The notes beneath the pieces were generated by a model. It saw nothing but the letters and a program-made list of their open reading frames with translations, was not told the origin of the DNA and made no database searches. A program made the position numbers and the translations under genes. Source: Streptomyces sp. AC558_RSS880 (lineage in GTDB: Bacteria > Actinomycetota > Actinomycetes > Streptomycetales > Streptomycetaceae). From it: a stretch of 64,000 bases of DNA. Location: the NCBI RefSeq assembly GCF_019049255.1, contig NZ_JAGMUJ010000059.1, positions 1 to 64,000 of the forward strand, written 5' to 3'. This document shows, in pieces, positions 25,540 to 34,074 of this stretch. The stretch's first letter is position 1. Every line of letters begins with the position of its first letter.

Positions 25540-28500
25540 TCAGGACCGGCGCCAGCGGTCCCGGAGGGAGCCGCGACCGCGGTCGGCCGCTTCCTGGGCC
25601 GCGGCCAGTTGTGCCTGTACCTCGCTGAGCTGCGTCTGCATCTCGCCGAGCTGCGTCTGCAGGGCGTCGATGCGGAGCCAGGCGTCGTGCTCGTTCTGTG
25701 CGATGCGCCGAACCGCCTCCTGCTCGGCTTCCTCGGCTCGCCGCCGGGCCGCCTCGACGAACAGGTCCCGCTGGGCGACGGCCGCCTCGGCCTCCCGCAG
25801 GCGTGCCTCCACCTCGGCGACGCGCAGTCGGGCACCCTGGTGGTACTCCTCGCGTGCCGAGGCCGCGGCCTGTTCACGCTCGGCGGCAGCCGCGTGGGCG
25901 GTCGTCAGCCGTGCCTCCAGGTCCCTGATCCGTGCCTCGGCACCCTCGCGGTACTGGTGCAGTCTCTGTTCCAGCTCGTGTGCCCGCCGCTCGGCGCCAG
26001 ACGTCTCCCGGGCGGCTTCTTCCGCCTCCTCGGCCCTGCGCAGCAACGCCTCGTACGCCTCACGGTGTTGCGCCTTCAACTGCTCGACGTGTTCCTCGGC
26101 CTGCCGCCGCAGATGCCGCTCGCGCCGGTCCCAGGACCTGTCCGCACGACGCAGCAGTTCCTCTTCCAGTGCGTCGAGCTGTGCTTCCGCCGCAGCGCGG
26201 GCCGCCGCGACTCGTTCGTCGGCACGGCGCCGTTCCTGGTCCAGCCGGAGCTCGTTCTCCTGTGTCAGCAGGGCGAGCCGGGCATCGTGCCGGGCGCGGA
26301 CCTCGGCGAGCGACGGCTCGGGGTCGGCCGGCTGCGGCTCGACCGGCGTGGAAGGAGCGGGAGGGGGCACCGGACGCCCGCTTGCCGTGTCGGCTGCCTG
26401 CTCCGCGACCGTGCCCGCACCGGCGCCGCCGTTCCCGGAGGCGGGAGCCGTCCGTGGCGGGCGTGCCGCGACGAACTCCGCGAGGGCGGCACCGACGGCG
26501 AGGCGCGACTCGGCGCTCACCAGCGGTCTTGTGGCCAGGTACGCCCGGGGAGTGGCCCCGGCCAGCGCTCCGGCGGGCCGCTCGAAGAAGTGCTCGGGCC
26601 GCAGCCCCGCGTGCTTGACGGAGTCGAGAACCTTCTGCAGGACTTCGAGGGCCTCGACCACGGGCCGGTCGAGCGTCCCCCGCTGCCGCGCGGCGCGCAC
26701 CACCGCGTCCGTGCCGGAGGAGCCGAGCAACACGGACAGTTGCAGATGTCCCAAGGCGAGCAGAGCGTACTCGGCGAGCCAGGCCACTCCTCCGCCCAGC
26801 GGTGGCCGCGTCAGCGTCAGGGCCTTGTCCCAGTCGGCGGTGGTCTGCGGCGTACCGGCCGGGCCGGTGGTCTCCGCCGGTCGTTCCGTCTCCGGTACCG
26901 ACGCCGGTTCGGAGCCGGGCACCTGCGTGACCTCGGGCTCCGGTGCCTGCTGACGCTCGGGCTCCGGGGCCTGCTCACACTCGGGCTCCGCCGGTTTCGC
27001 CGCCACGGCGAGGAACTCCCGCAGGACGTCCCGTACGGCCAGCCGCGACTCACGGTTCACCAGGGGCCTGCGTACGAGATAGTCACGTGGCGTCGCCCCG
27101 ACGAGCGCTTCGGCGGGACGGTCGAAGAAGTCCTCCGGCCGCTGCCCGGCCGCCACCAGGGCGTCGAAGACGCGGCACAGCACTTCCAGCGCGGTCAGTA
27201 CCGGACGCGAGAGGTAGTTGTTCTCGCGGGCGTCCCGCGCCACGGCGTCGGCGGCCGGCCGCCCCAGCACCGCCGCCAGGCCGTCGTCCCCCAGCACCGC
27301 ACGTGCGTAGTCGGCGAGCCACCGGAGCTGGTCGACGGGCGCCTGCGACATCCGGCAGGCGCGCTCCCAGTCAGCGGCGACGACGTCCGGCGCCGCGGTG
27401 TCGACGGTCTCATCGACGCCCGTGGCCACCTTCGCCCGGGCATCTTCCGCTGCGACCGTCGTTGCCTCGAGCTCCGCCTCCCCGACCGGAGCGGCGCGGC
27501 TCTCGTCCCGTTCCCCCGCCGTCGGAGCCTGCACCGGAACCTCCCGGGCGGCCCGGGCGAGGCGCTCCGCCCGGACCTTGCGCAGGGCGATCCGGGCCCG
27601 GGCGGTGCGGGCCGCGTGCGTGGCGCGGGCGATCCGTGCCGCCCGCTTGGCCTCGGCGGCGCGTTCCGCCGCGCGCTCGGCCTTCTCGCACACGTCGTCC
27701 AGACCGACGAGGCCGGCCTCACGCACCCGCTGCCGCAGCACGGGCCGGACCTTGCCCTCGATCTGCCGGATGCGTTCCCGGGTGACGCCGAACTCACGTC
27801 CGAGGTCGTCCAGGGTCGAGGGTTCGTCCCCGTCGAGTCCGAGCCGCCGTACGAGGATGCGCGCCTCCCGTTCGGTGAACGTGTCCACCACGGCCAGGAC
27901 GTCCTCCGCGAACAGGGCTCCCACCACCTGCCGCTCCACCGACGGCAGGACATGGGTCTCCGCCACGAAGTCCGCCAGGGTGGCGCCGTCGCCGATGACC
28001 CGGTCCAGGGAGTCGGTGCGCCGGGTGAGCTTCCGGATCTCCTGCACCTTCTGCAGGGTCATGTCGCACCGCACCGCGACATCGGCGTCGCCCGCGCGCC
28101 GCCCCTCGGCCGCGAGGGCGCGTTCGGCCCTGGCCACCTTCCGCATCTGTTCGTGCATGTGCACCGGGACGCGGATCAGCGCACCCTCGTCGGCGATGGC
28201 CCGGGTGATGGACTGCCGGATCCACCAAGTGGCATAGGTGGAGAACTTGTTGCCCATGGTCGGGTCGAACTTCCGCGCCGCCCTGAGCAGACCGAGGAAG
28301 CCGTGCTGGAGGAGGTCCTCGTAGTCGAGCCCCTGATCCTGGTAGGGCCGCGCCAGGGAGTGCACGAGTCGCTGGTTGTGCACCACGAGGCAGTCCCGGG
28401 CACGGATCCTGAGGTCTTCGGGAGGCAGGACCTTCAGTTCGTCCTCGTCCGGTTCCTGCGCGATGCGGTCCGCCCCGCCCCGCAGCAGCACGGCCAGGCC

Positions 28501-29142
28501 GACCTCGGCCTGCGCGCTCAGCAACCGGCTGCCGGGGCGCCGCACCCGTCGGTCGGTGTCCAGAACGGCGTGCGCCGCGGCCACCGACTCCGCGAGGTCC
28601 CCTTGCGACGCGCCCCCCGGGTCCGGCGCCTCGGCTTCGACATCCTCCGCGCCGTCGGACGTGTCCGGCTCGTCGGCCTCCTCACCGTTCCCGGCGCTCG
28701 ACTCGCCCTCCGGGGCCCGTACCAGGGCCCTCGCACGGAGCTGAGCGGCCTCGTGTGCGGCGAGCCCGGTGAGCCGGACCACGCCGTCCACGACCCTCGG
28801 GGTCACGTACCCGTCGGCGTCCGCGTAGCGGGCCAGCAGGTTCTGTACGAGCGACAGGCGGGGGAACACATTTTCTGCACGATCCTGTGCAACCTTTTCA
28901 CCACCCCGCTGGTCACCCCCTGTGTGCATCTGCAATTCCCTCACAGGCAGCCCCAGCCGGGCCAGCTCCTGACGCAGCCGTTCCCGCTCGGCGTCCCCCA
29001 GCGCGAGCGCCCGCACGCTCTCGATGAAGACGTGCTCCGGGACGACGCCGTCCACGGCCGCACGCCGCAGTCGCGCCAGCACCTCACCGAGCGCCGCGCG
29101 CAGGCCGGACGATCCGCCCTCGACCGCAGACCACTGCGTCAT
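25540..29142 (-). CDS. Giant sigma-70 factor with duplicated modules and coiled coil
   Basis: 1200 aa from ATG 29142 (GGGGTGA upstream). Residues ~90-140 resemble region 1.1 (LLARYADADGYVTPRVVDGV). Region 1.2 (LLSAQAEVGLAVLLRGG) and regions 2-4 cover ~205-475: LDYEDLLQHGFLGLLRAARK, FSTYATWWIRQSITRAI, region 3 with VRCDMTLQKVQEIRKL, and region 4 LDDLGREFGVTRERIRQIE. Two ~120-residue repeats follow, each with 'RPVL.ALEVL', 'PE.FF.RPA.AL.GATPR.YL', separated by a Pro/Glu linker. The last ~280 residues are an Arg/Glu/Ala coiled coil. A group 1/2-like sigma factor fused to these parts is not one I know. It heads the DrmA/DrmB-like operon (53-nt gap) and has the shared element 46 nt before its start. 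Confidence 0.86.
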   Translation of the reverse strand: MTQWSAVEGGSSGLRAALGEVLARLRRAAVDGVVPEHVFIESVRALALGDAERERLRQELARLGLPVRELQMHTGGDQRGGEKVAQDRAENVFPRLSLVQNLLARYADADGYVTPRVVDGVVRLTGLAAHEAAQLRARALVRAPEGESSAGNGEEADEPDTSDGAEDVEAEAPDPGGASQGDLAESVAAAHAVLDTDRRVRRPGSRLLSAQAEVGLAVLLRGGADRIAQEPDEDELKVLPPEDLRIRARDCLVVHNQRLVHSLARPYQDQGLDYEDLLQHGFLGLLRAARKFDPTMGNKFSTYATWWIRQSITRAIADEGALIRVPVHMHEQMRKVARAERALAAEGRRAGDADVAVRCDMTLQKVQEIRKLTRRTDSLDRVIGDGATLADFVAETHVLPSVERQVVGALFAEDVLAVVDTFTEREARILVRRLGLDGDEPSTLDDLGREFGVTRERIRQIEGKVRPVLRQRVREAGLVGLDDVCEKAERAAERAAEAKRAARIARATHAARTARARIALRKVRAERLARAAREVPVQAPTAGERDESRAAPVGEAELEATTVAAEDARAKVATGVDETVDTAAPDVVAADWERACRMSQAPVDQLRWLADYARAVLGDDGLAAVLGRPAADAVARDARENNYLSRPVLTALEVLCRVFDALVAAGQRPEDFFDRPAEALVGATPRDYLVRRPLVNRESRLAVRDVLREFLAVAAKPAEPECEQAPEPERQQAPEPEVTQVPGSEPASVPETERPAETTGPAGTPQTTADWDKALTLTRPPLGGGVAWLAEYALLALGHLQLSVLLGSSGTDAVVRAARQRGTLDRPVVEALEVLQKVLDSVKHAGLRPEHFFERPAGALAGATPRAYLATRPLVSAESRLAVGAALAEFVAARPPRTAPASGNGGAGAGTVAEQAADTASGRPVPPPAPSTPVEPQPADPEPSLAEVRARHDARLALLTQENELRLDQERRRADERVAAARAAAEAQLDALEEELLRRADRSWDRRERHLRRQAEEHVEQLKAQHREAYEALLRRAEEAEEAARETSGAERRAHELEQRLHQYREGAEARIRDLEARLTTAHAAAAEREQAAASAREEYHQGARLRVAEVEARLREAEAAVAQRDLFVEAARRRAEEAEQEAVRRIAQNEHDAWLRIDALQTQLGEMQTQLSEVQAQLAAAQEAADRGRGSLRDRWRRS

Positions 29143-29187
29143 TCGTTCACCCCGCAACTTTTCTTGGCCTCACGGTAAGTTCAACAC

Positions 29188-29202
29188 GTTGATGATGTCA
29201 AC
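29188..29202 (-). promoter_or_regulatory. Shared 15-bp element, copy B, with promoter of the sigma/DrmAB operon
   Basis: On the minus strand GTTGACATCATCAAC, an inverted repeat GTTGA-N5-TCAAC that includes TTGACA; TACCGT follows after 18 nt, matching TAnnnT. The start codon is 45 nt downstream. Identical over 15 bases to copy C. Confidence 0.68.
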
Positions 29203-29433
29203 GGATCCCTACCTACCAATTTGATCACCTCTCGTGTACGGCGTCCCTGCCGCCGTTTCCTCTCTGTCACGATGGGTGGGCGCAGCGATAGGTGAGGGGC
29301 CTGTCCGTCAGGGCAGGGCGGGACGCGTACGAGGGGCGAAGCAGCGAGTGAGGTTCGCCCCGGTCCCTGCACGGCGATCGCCGCGTGCATCCCGACTACT
29401 TCCCACTGCGACGAGCCCCTTCAGGAGCAGGCG

Positions 29434-30684
29434 ATGAACAACGAGATTCAGCTGATCAGTGACGGTGACGGACTGGCAGTCATGGGGAATGCGACGGATG
29501 TCGAACGATTCCTCGCCTCGGAGGTATTGCCGTCGAAGGATCTCGGGGTGCAACGACTCAAGTCTGTCTTCGGTACCGGGGCCGCGGTCGCGCAGGCGGG
29601 TTCGGACATTGCCGCCGACTCGGGTCGCTGGGTGAAGCTGACCAAGGAGTCCGCGGAGCGTGTCAAGAAGTTCGGGCTGATGGAAAGCAGGACGCCAGGC
29701 GTCAGCCATGCGATGGTGGGGAAACCCGGCTCGATCAAGTCATGGCTCCAGATCGAGAAGGGGGCCGGCTCGTTCCTGACCAGCCCTGCACGTCTGGCTG
29801 GTGTCGCGGGGGTCATGGCGCAGCTCTCGATGCAGCAGACCATGGACGAGATCACCGACTACCTCGCCACGATCGACGAGAAGGTCGACGACGTGCTCCG
29901 CGCCCAGAAGGACGCTGTGTTGTCCCGCATGATCGGAATGGACCTCGTGATCGAGGAGACCATGACCATCCGGGAGCAGGTGGGCCGAGTCTCCGAGGTC
30001 ACGTGGTCGAAGGTACAGACCGCGCCGACGACGATCGCGGAGACCCAGGCGTACGCGTTGCGTCAACTCGACGCCCTCGCCGAGAAGTTGGAAAGCAAGT
30101 CCAAGATCGGTGATCTCGCCACGGCGGTCAAGGAAGTCGAGCCCAAGGTTCGGGAGTGGCTCGCTGTTCTGGCTCGCTGCTTCCAACTGCAGGACGCGAT
30201 CGCGGTGCTCGAACTCGACCGAGTGCTGGACGCGCATCCGGATCAGCTGGACCAGCACCGCCTCGGGCTTCGGGTTGCCCGACAGAATCGGCTGGATCTC
30301 ATCTCACGGAGCACCGAGCGTCTGGTGGCCCGGATGAACTCGGCTGCCGACGCGGCCAACGCGAAGGTGTTGCTGTACCCGACCAAGTCCCCGGCTGTGG
30401 TCCGGTCGAGCAACCACGTGGTGACCGGCGTCCATGACTTCCACGCGCGGCTCGGGATCGAGTCCGGTCGCCAGTCATCGGAGGCGAGACGATGGGTGGA
30501 CGCGGCGGCGGAGGTGAAGGACAAGGCGCTTGAGACAGGAGCGAAGGGCGTCAGCGTCGCCAGAAGCCTCGGCAACGAGACCCTCGACCGGGCCGGCTCG
30601 GTCAAGGGCAAGCTCTCCAGCGAGATCGCCGAGCGAGCGCGCCGCCTGCGCAGGGACGAAAAAGAAAGCGACAAGGAAGACTGA
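29434..30684 (+). CDS. Helical coiled-coil protein of unknown function
   Basis: 416 aa from ATG 29434 (CAGGAGCAGGCG upstream). No signal peptide. The N terminus is mixed (NEIQLISDGDGLAVMGNATD), a Gly/Ala/hydrophobic stretch at about 120-135 (LAGVAGVMAQLSMQQTM) could be a short membrane-active helix, and the rest is long amphipathic helix (DYLATIDEKVDDVLRAQKDA onward) ending in a charged tail (RRLRRDEKESDKED). The opening matches a group of Streptomyces proteins that start 'RLVSDGDGLAVIG' and lie near phage-defence or toxin genes, but I cannot name a function. It faces away from the sigma operon with 290 nt between starts. Confidence 0.65.
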   Translation: MNNEIQLISDGDGLAVMGNATDVERFLASEVLPSKDLGVQRLKSVFGTGAAVAQAGSDIAADSGRWVKLTKESAERVKKFGLMESRTPGVSHAMVGKPGSIKSWLQIEKGAGSFLTSPARLAGVAGVMAQLSMQQTMDEITDYLATIDEKVDDVLRAQKDAVLSRMIGMDLVIEETMTIREQVGRVSEVTWSKVQTAPTTIAETQAYALRQLDALAEKLESKSKIGDLATAVKEVEPKVREWLAVLARCFQLQDAIAVLELDRVLDAHPDQLDQHRLGLRVARQNRLDLISRSTERLVARMNSAADAANAKVLLYPTKSPAVVRSSNHVVTGVHDFHARLGIESGRQSSEARRWVDAAAEVKDKALETGAKGVSVARSLGNETLDRAGSVKGKLSSEIAERARRLRRDEKESDKED

Positions 30685-30748
30685 GTGAGCGTCGACCGCC
30701 CCCACCGTGGGGCGAGCCGCCAACCGCCCACCCCGCAGCCGGCCTCCG

Positions 30749-30937
30749 TCAGTCCCGCGCCGCCGCGAAGCCCACGAAGTGATCCCAGCCCTCACGCCCC
30801 ACGGCGAACGGCCGTCGTGTCACGTCCTTGGAGTCCCGTACGTGGACGGTCTGCTCCGCGACAGCGACCTCCACGCAGTCGTCGCCCTGTGCGCTGCTGT
30901 AGCTGGACTTGAACCAACCGAGTTCGGACGTGTTCAT
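30749..30937 (-). CDS. DUF397 protein
   Basis: 62 aa, complete DUF397: LGWFKSSYSSAQGDDCVEVA, VHVRDSKD, FAVGREGWDHFVGFAAA. Its start overlaps (ATGA) the end of a decayed XRE/DUF5753 gene, its normal regulatory partner. It is therefore an orphan unless another XRE protein elsewhere supplies the function. Similar in sequence to the DUF397 protein at 16602-16811. Confidence 0.8.
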   Translation of the reverse strand: MNTSELGWFKSSYSSAQGDDCVEVAVAEQTVHVRDSKDVTRRPFAVGREGWDHFVGFAAARD

Positions 30938-31040
30938 AGCGCCCCTCTGATCCGCATCAGCAGGCCCATGGAGTCCTTCGGGGAAAGCGCCTGCGAGCGC
31001 AGGCTTGCACAGCGCATGTGGATGCGGCTCACCTCTTTCG
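30934..31040 (-). pseudogene. XRE/DUF5753 regulator remnant (C-terminal end)
   Basis: The last ~36 codons before the DUF397 start (EVSRIHMRCASLRSQALSP, then KDSMGLLMRIRGAL) match the usual C terminus of DUF5753 regulators, '...LR..ALSPEDSLALLRRM...'. Upstream the frame has no coding character, and neither the helix-turn-helix nor the bulk of DUF5753 is present. A 5'-deleted remnant still coupled to the DUF397 gene. Confidence 0.6.
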
Positions 31041-31419
31041 GCCAGCGGTCAAGCGGCCGTTCTCCTGCCCGTGCCTCCCCACGCCGCCAAGGAACCGAAG
31101 CCACCCCGGCGTTCTCGGCGCACCGCTGGCCCCGGCCAGGAGACGCTCGGTTTCCCGACCTGACAGGCACCCGCGCGGGTGCCCGATGCCCGCACCACTC
31201 ACCACATGCGTACGTACGGTGACGTGACGTACGAGCTCCGCCTCTGGAACACACTTCCTCACGCCCGTCACCGTGGTCCCCTGCGCTCAACCACTCCCCA
31301 GTTCCCCGCCACCATACGGACGTTCACGCAGCAGTTCTCGTCCACCCGGCGTCACCGACCGCGCGGAGCCGGCCGTCGCGGAGCCGGCCGCCAACGCGGC
31401 GCTGCACGACCGGCGGAAG
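31041..31419. other. Gap with inverted GTACGT repeats
   Basis: About 380 bases between the XRE remnant and the ADP-ribosylglycohydrolase stop. No gene seen. Around 31210-31232 GTACGT/ACGTAC strings flank GGTGACGTG, a possible binding site, but weak. Confidence 0.35.
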
Positions 31420-32607
31420 TCACCAACCCGGATAACGGCTCCACCAGTGCGGGTCCCAGCCCTCGACGTACTCGCTGCCGCTGGGCGAGTCGAGGGTCTG
31501 GATCAGCAGGTCGCGCGCCAAGGTGTCGAGCACCCATGCCAGTTCGTGACGGCTCACCAGGTCCACGGGCAGTGCCTCGATCCCGTGTACGGCGCCGAGC
31601 AGCGCGCCCGTCACACAGGCGACGGAGTCGCCGTCCGGCGCTCCCGCCGCGAACTGCAGTGCGGTCCCGAAGTCGGCTCGGCCGGGGAAGGACGCCGCGA
31701 CGTAGAGGCCGCCGTACAACGCCGAAGGGGCGGTGGCGTCCGGTGCGAGCCGTGCGAGCAGCCCCGCGTCCGCGGGCTGGTCGACGGCGTGCCGGAACAC
31801 TGTCACGAGGTGGTGGTGCTCGTCGCCGACGTCGCTGCGGTCCAGGGGCGGGAGCGCGGCAATACCTGTTCGTAGGGTCTCCCGTACCGGCTGGTCGGCG
31901 GTGACGGGACGATGGGCTTCCTCAGGGGAGCCGGTCAGGCAGTGATGGAGCAGCGCAACCGCCCGGACGGTGGCGGACCGCGCTGCCGCGTCACCGTGTG
32001 TGAGAGCGGCGGTCTCTCCGGCCAGTGCGGCTCCTTCCTTCCCGATCGCCGAGATCGGGAGGGCCCGTGTCAGTGCGTGACAGCCTCGGCTTCGAGTCGC
32101 CGTCTGTTCGTGGCGCTCGTCGATCCGGGACAGGGCGGCCACGGTCGCCGGTGCGCTGCCCCGCCGCTCGGCCAACGCCGGCACACCCGCGAGCCAGCCG
32201 TCCGGCCACTCCGCTCCGGTCCCGGAGGCCCAGCGGCGCCGCATCCTCTCCGTTTCGATGCCTTGCAACGCGGCCCATCGGCAGTAGGCGTGCAGGACCA
32301 CCGACGGCGGGTGGCAGATCCCTTTGTGCTCCATGCGCACCATCGCGCGGATGATGCCCTCGGCGGTGAAACAGGCGAGTTGCGTGCTGACACCGGCCCG
32401 CAACAGGCCGTCGGCCGGCGGCCTGCCCCGAGCGGTTCCCACCGTGTCCCCGAGCGCAAGGCCGAGCATCATCCCCCGCAGCCGGGACTCAAGCCTCCGG
32501 AGCTTCCTTCGTCGGTCCTTCTCGTCGGCCAAGGCAGCCTGCTTTCTCCTCGAAACGGTCTCGCCAGCAGCGGGCCCGGTGTCCTGCTCCCCGCGATCAC
32601 TGTTCAC
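31420..32607 (-). CDS. ADP-ribosylglycohydrolase family protein
   Basis: 395 aa using GTG 32607. The frame is open to 32691, but that extension would overlap the intergenic shared element, so the shorter start is preferred; no strong ribosome site decides it. Family marks are RLRGMMLGLALGDTVGTARG at the N terminus and DSVACVTGALLGAVHGIEAL near residue 330, where metal-binding Asp residues of DraG/ARH enzymes lie. Such enzymes remove ADP-ribose from proteins or nucleic acids in a Mg-dependent way. The usual 'DDT' of the first motif reads GDTVG and the second has D-S instead of a D-D-T-A string, so activity is not certain. It sits among defence genes, where ADP-ribose turnover would fit. Confidence 0.8.
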   Translation of the reverse strand: MNSDRGEQDTGPAAGETVSRRKQAALADEKDRRRKLRRLESRLRGMMLGLALGDTVGTARGRPPADGLLRAGVSTQLACFTAEGIIRAMVRMEHKGICHPPSVVLHAYCRWAALQGIETERMRRRWASGTGAEWPDGWLAGVPALAERRGSAPATVAALSRIDERHEQTATRSRGCHALTRALPISAIGKEGAALAGETAALTHGDAAARSATVRAVALLHHCLTGSPEEAHRPVTADQPVRETLRTGIAALPPLDRSDVGDEHHHLVTVFRHAVDQPADAGLLARLAPDATAPSALYGGLYVAASFPGRADFGTALQFAAGAPDGDSVACVTGALLGAVHGIEALPVDLVSRHELAWVLDTLARDLLIQTLDSPSGSEYVEGWDPHWWSRYPGW

Positions 32608-32656
32608 TCTTGGCGATCTACATCGACAATCGTACACACGCCCACAAGAATAGCTT

Positions 32657-32671
32657 GTTGACATCATCAAC
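32657..32671 (+). promoter_or_regulatory. Shared 15-bp element, copy C, with promoter
   Basis: GTTGACATCATCAAC, identical to copy B on the other strand. TTGACA is followed after 18 nt by CATGCT (TCATGCTC as in copy A). It lies 104 nt before the small secreted-protein gene at 32776 and about 50 nt upstream of the divergent ADP-ribosylglycohydrolase start. Confidence 0.68.
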
Positions 32672-32775
32672 GGGAATACTTCATGCTCCAATCCGCAACG
32701 GCGTGACCAGCCCGGCCGTACCCATGTGCCTCAGCTGCTGTACGCCACCCTCGCTCACCGTCCCCGGGAGAGACC

Positions 32776-33288
32776 GTGAATCCGCAGAACCACCCGCAGG
32801 GTCCGTCCGACATACGGCCGCTGCGCAAGCGCAAGAGACTGTGGGCCGTCGGCGCCGCCCTGTTCGCCCTGGGGGCGATCGGCGGCACCCAGTCCGCGCA
32901 GGACGAGGTGGACGCCGCCCAGGCCCTGGCCGCCAAGCCCGTGCCGACCGTCACGACCACGGCGACGGCTACGGCGACGGCGACCGTCACCGCCGAGCCG
33001 GAACCCGCCCCCACGGTCACCAAGACCAAGAAGGTCACCACGCCCGGCCCGACCGTCACCGTCACCAAGACCGCCCGGGCCGCCACCGGATCCGGCACCA
33101 GCGGCAGTACCGGCAACAACAGCGACAGCGGCTCCGGAACCTGCTCCATCACCTCCAACACGGGCAACTGCTACCAGGCGGGGCAGTACTGCCGGAACAG
33201 TGACCACGGGGCCACGACGACGACCGCGGGCGGCACCCGGATCACGTGCAGGTACAGCTCGAACGCCTGGCGCTGGTCCTACTCCTGA
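32776..33288 (+). CDS. Exported Thr-rich protein with C-terminal Cys domain
   Basis: 170 aa from GTG 32776 (GGGAGAGACC upstream). A basic N terminus and one hydrophobic segment (LWAVGAALFALGAIGG) act as signal or anchor. A Thr/Val/Pro-rich linker follows (TVTTTATATATATVTAE and repeats of TVTKT), then a small domain with four cysteines: GTCSITSNTGNCYQAGQYC, DHGATTTTAGGTRITCRY and a closing WRWSYS. That Cys/Trp module occurs at the C terminus of many Streptomyces surface proteins; its ligand is unknown. Expression is probably driven by shared element copy C, which ties a surface protein to the defence regulon. Confidence 0.68.
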   Translation: MNPQNHPQGPSDIRPLRKRKRLWAVGAALFALGAIGGTQSAQDEVDAAQALAAKPVPTVTTTATATATATVTAEPEPAPTVTKTKKVTTPGPTVTVTKTARAATGSGTSGSTGNNSDSGSGTCSITSNTGNCYQAGQYCRNSDHGATTTTAGGTRITCRYSSNAWRWSYS

Positions 33289-33333
33289 CGGGCGGCACGG
33301 CAAGGCCGCGAGCCGTCTCCCGACGACGCCCGG

Positions 33334-33839
33334 CTACAGGGGCGGCTTGGTGCCCGGCACCCAGTCGACGCCGAAGCCGCAGGCCCGGTCGATGAGTTCC
33401 TGGCTCGACAGGAGCGGCTCGGCGGTGAACCAGCGGACCTCGCGCCGCAGGTCGAGGGTGGCGGCGCGCTGACGGTGACGACGCCTCCGAGGCTGCGGAA
33501 GTCGGCCGCGCCTTCGCAGAGGTACACGTAGGCGAGCAGCTTGGCGAACCGGTTCCGGCGCTCGAGGCTGATGCGGAGGGTCTCGCCGTCCGAGGTCTCG
33601 CCGGTCCGGTCGTCCTGGTCGAGGCTGACGTGGGGTCAGACGTCGAGGTCGCCGAGCTACGCGCCGAGCGGTTGCACCGCCGTCCCCGCCCCGTCACGGG
33701 TGAGCACCAGACAGCCGAGGCCGAGGGCGGCCTCGGCTGTGACCGACCAGTTGAGGTTCAACTGGATGACGCCCCGGTCAATGAAGGGAACGTGAAGATC
33801 CCCTTCACTTCGTTCGCGCGGCAGGGGCGTACGCGACAC
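33334..33839 (-). pseudogene. TerD/TerA-like gene broken by two stops and a frameshift
   Basis: Reading leftward from about 33830, IQLNLNWSVTAEAALGLGCL and VLTRDGAGTAVQPLGA end in TAG. The same frame resumes with LGDLDV, a TGA, then PHVSLDQDDRTGETSDGET, LRISLERRNRFAKLLAYVYL and EGAADFRSLGGVVTVSA. It then shifts frame to AATLDLRREVRWFTAEPLLS and DRACGFGVDWVPGTKPPL with a normal TAG at 33334-33336. The pieces match the TerD-domain group of tellurium-resistance proteins (hallmarks 'LDLGCL', 'LG', 'LDQDDRTG..GE.L.I'). Homology is continuous across all three lesions, so this is a recent pseudogene, unless the lesions are sequence errors. Confidence 0.72.
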
Positions 33840-33986
33840 GCCATCACTCTGTTCTCGTCACGCTCGAATCCGTACGAAGTCCCGGCATCACCGGGCAAGC
33901 GTTTCACCTTCCTCACCGCCTCATACCGCCAGGCGCCCAGCGCGCGAACGTACACATTTTCGAGCCATAGCTTGAAAGAGGATTTC

Positions 33987-34001
33987 CGTTGACAACGCTA
34001 A
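33987..34001 (+). promoter_or_regulatory. Shared 15-bp element, copy D, with promoter of the Rad50-like/McrBC operon
   Basis: GTTGACAACGCTAAC with TTGACA, followed 18 nt later by CAGTCT. The start codon of the first operon gene is 73 nt downstream. Confidence 0.65.
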
Positions 34002-34074
34002 CTGCACAACATCAGTCTGGACTCGCGCACAACGTGCGGCTCTCACAGCCTCCCGACCCGACAAGGACCAGTCC

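Noticed and set aside
22010..29178. Very long plus-strand open frames opposite the DrmAB-like operon
   Set aside because: Antisense shadows caused by high G+C; the minus-strand frames have clear helicase and sigma motifs.
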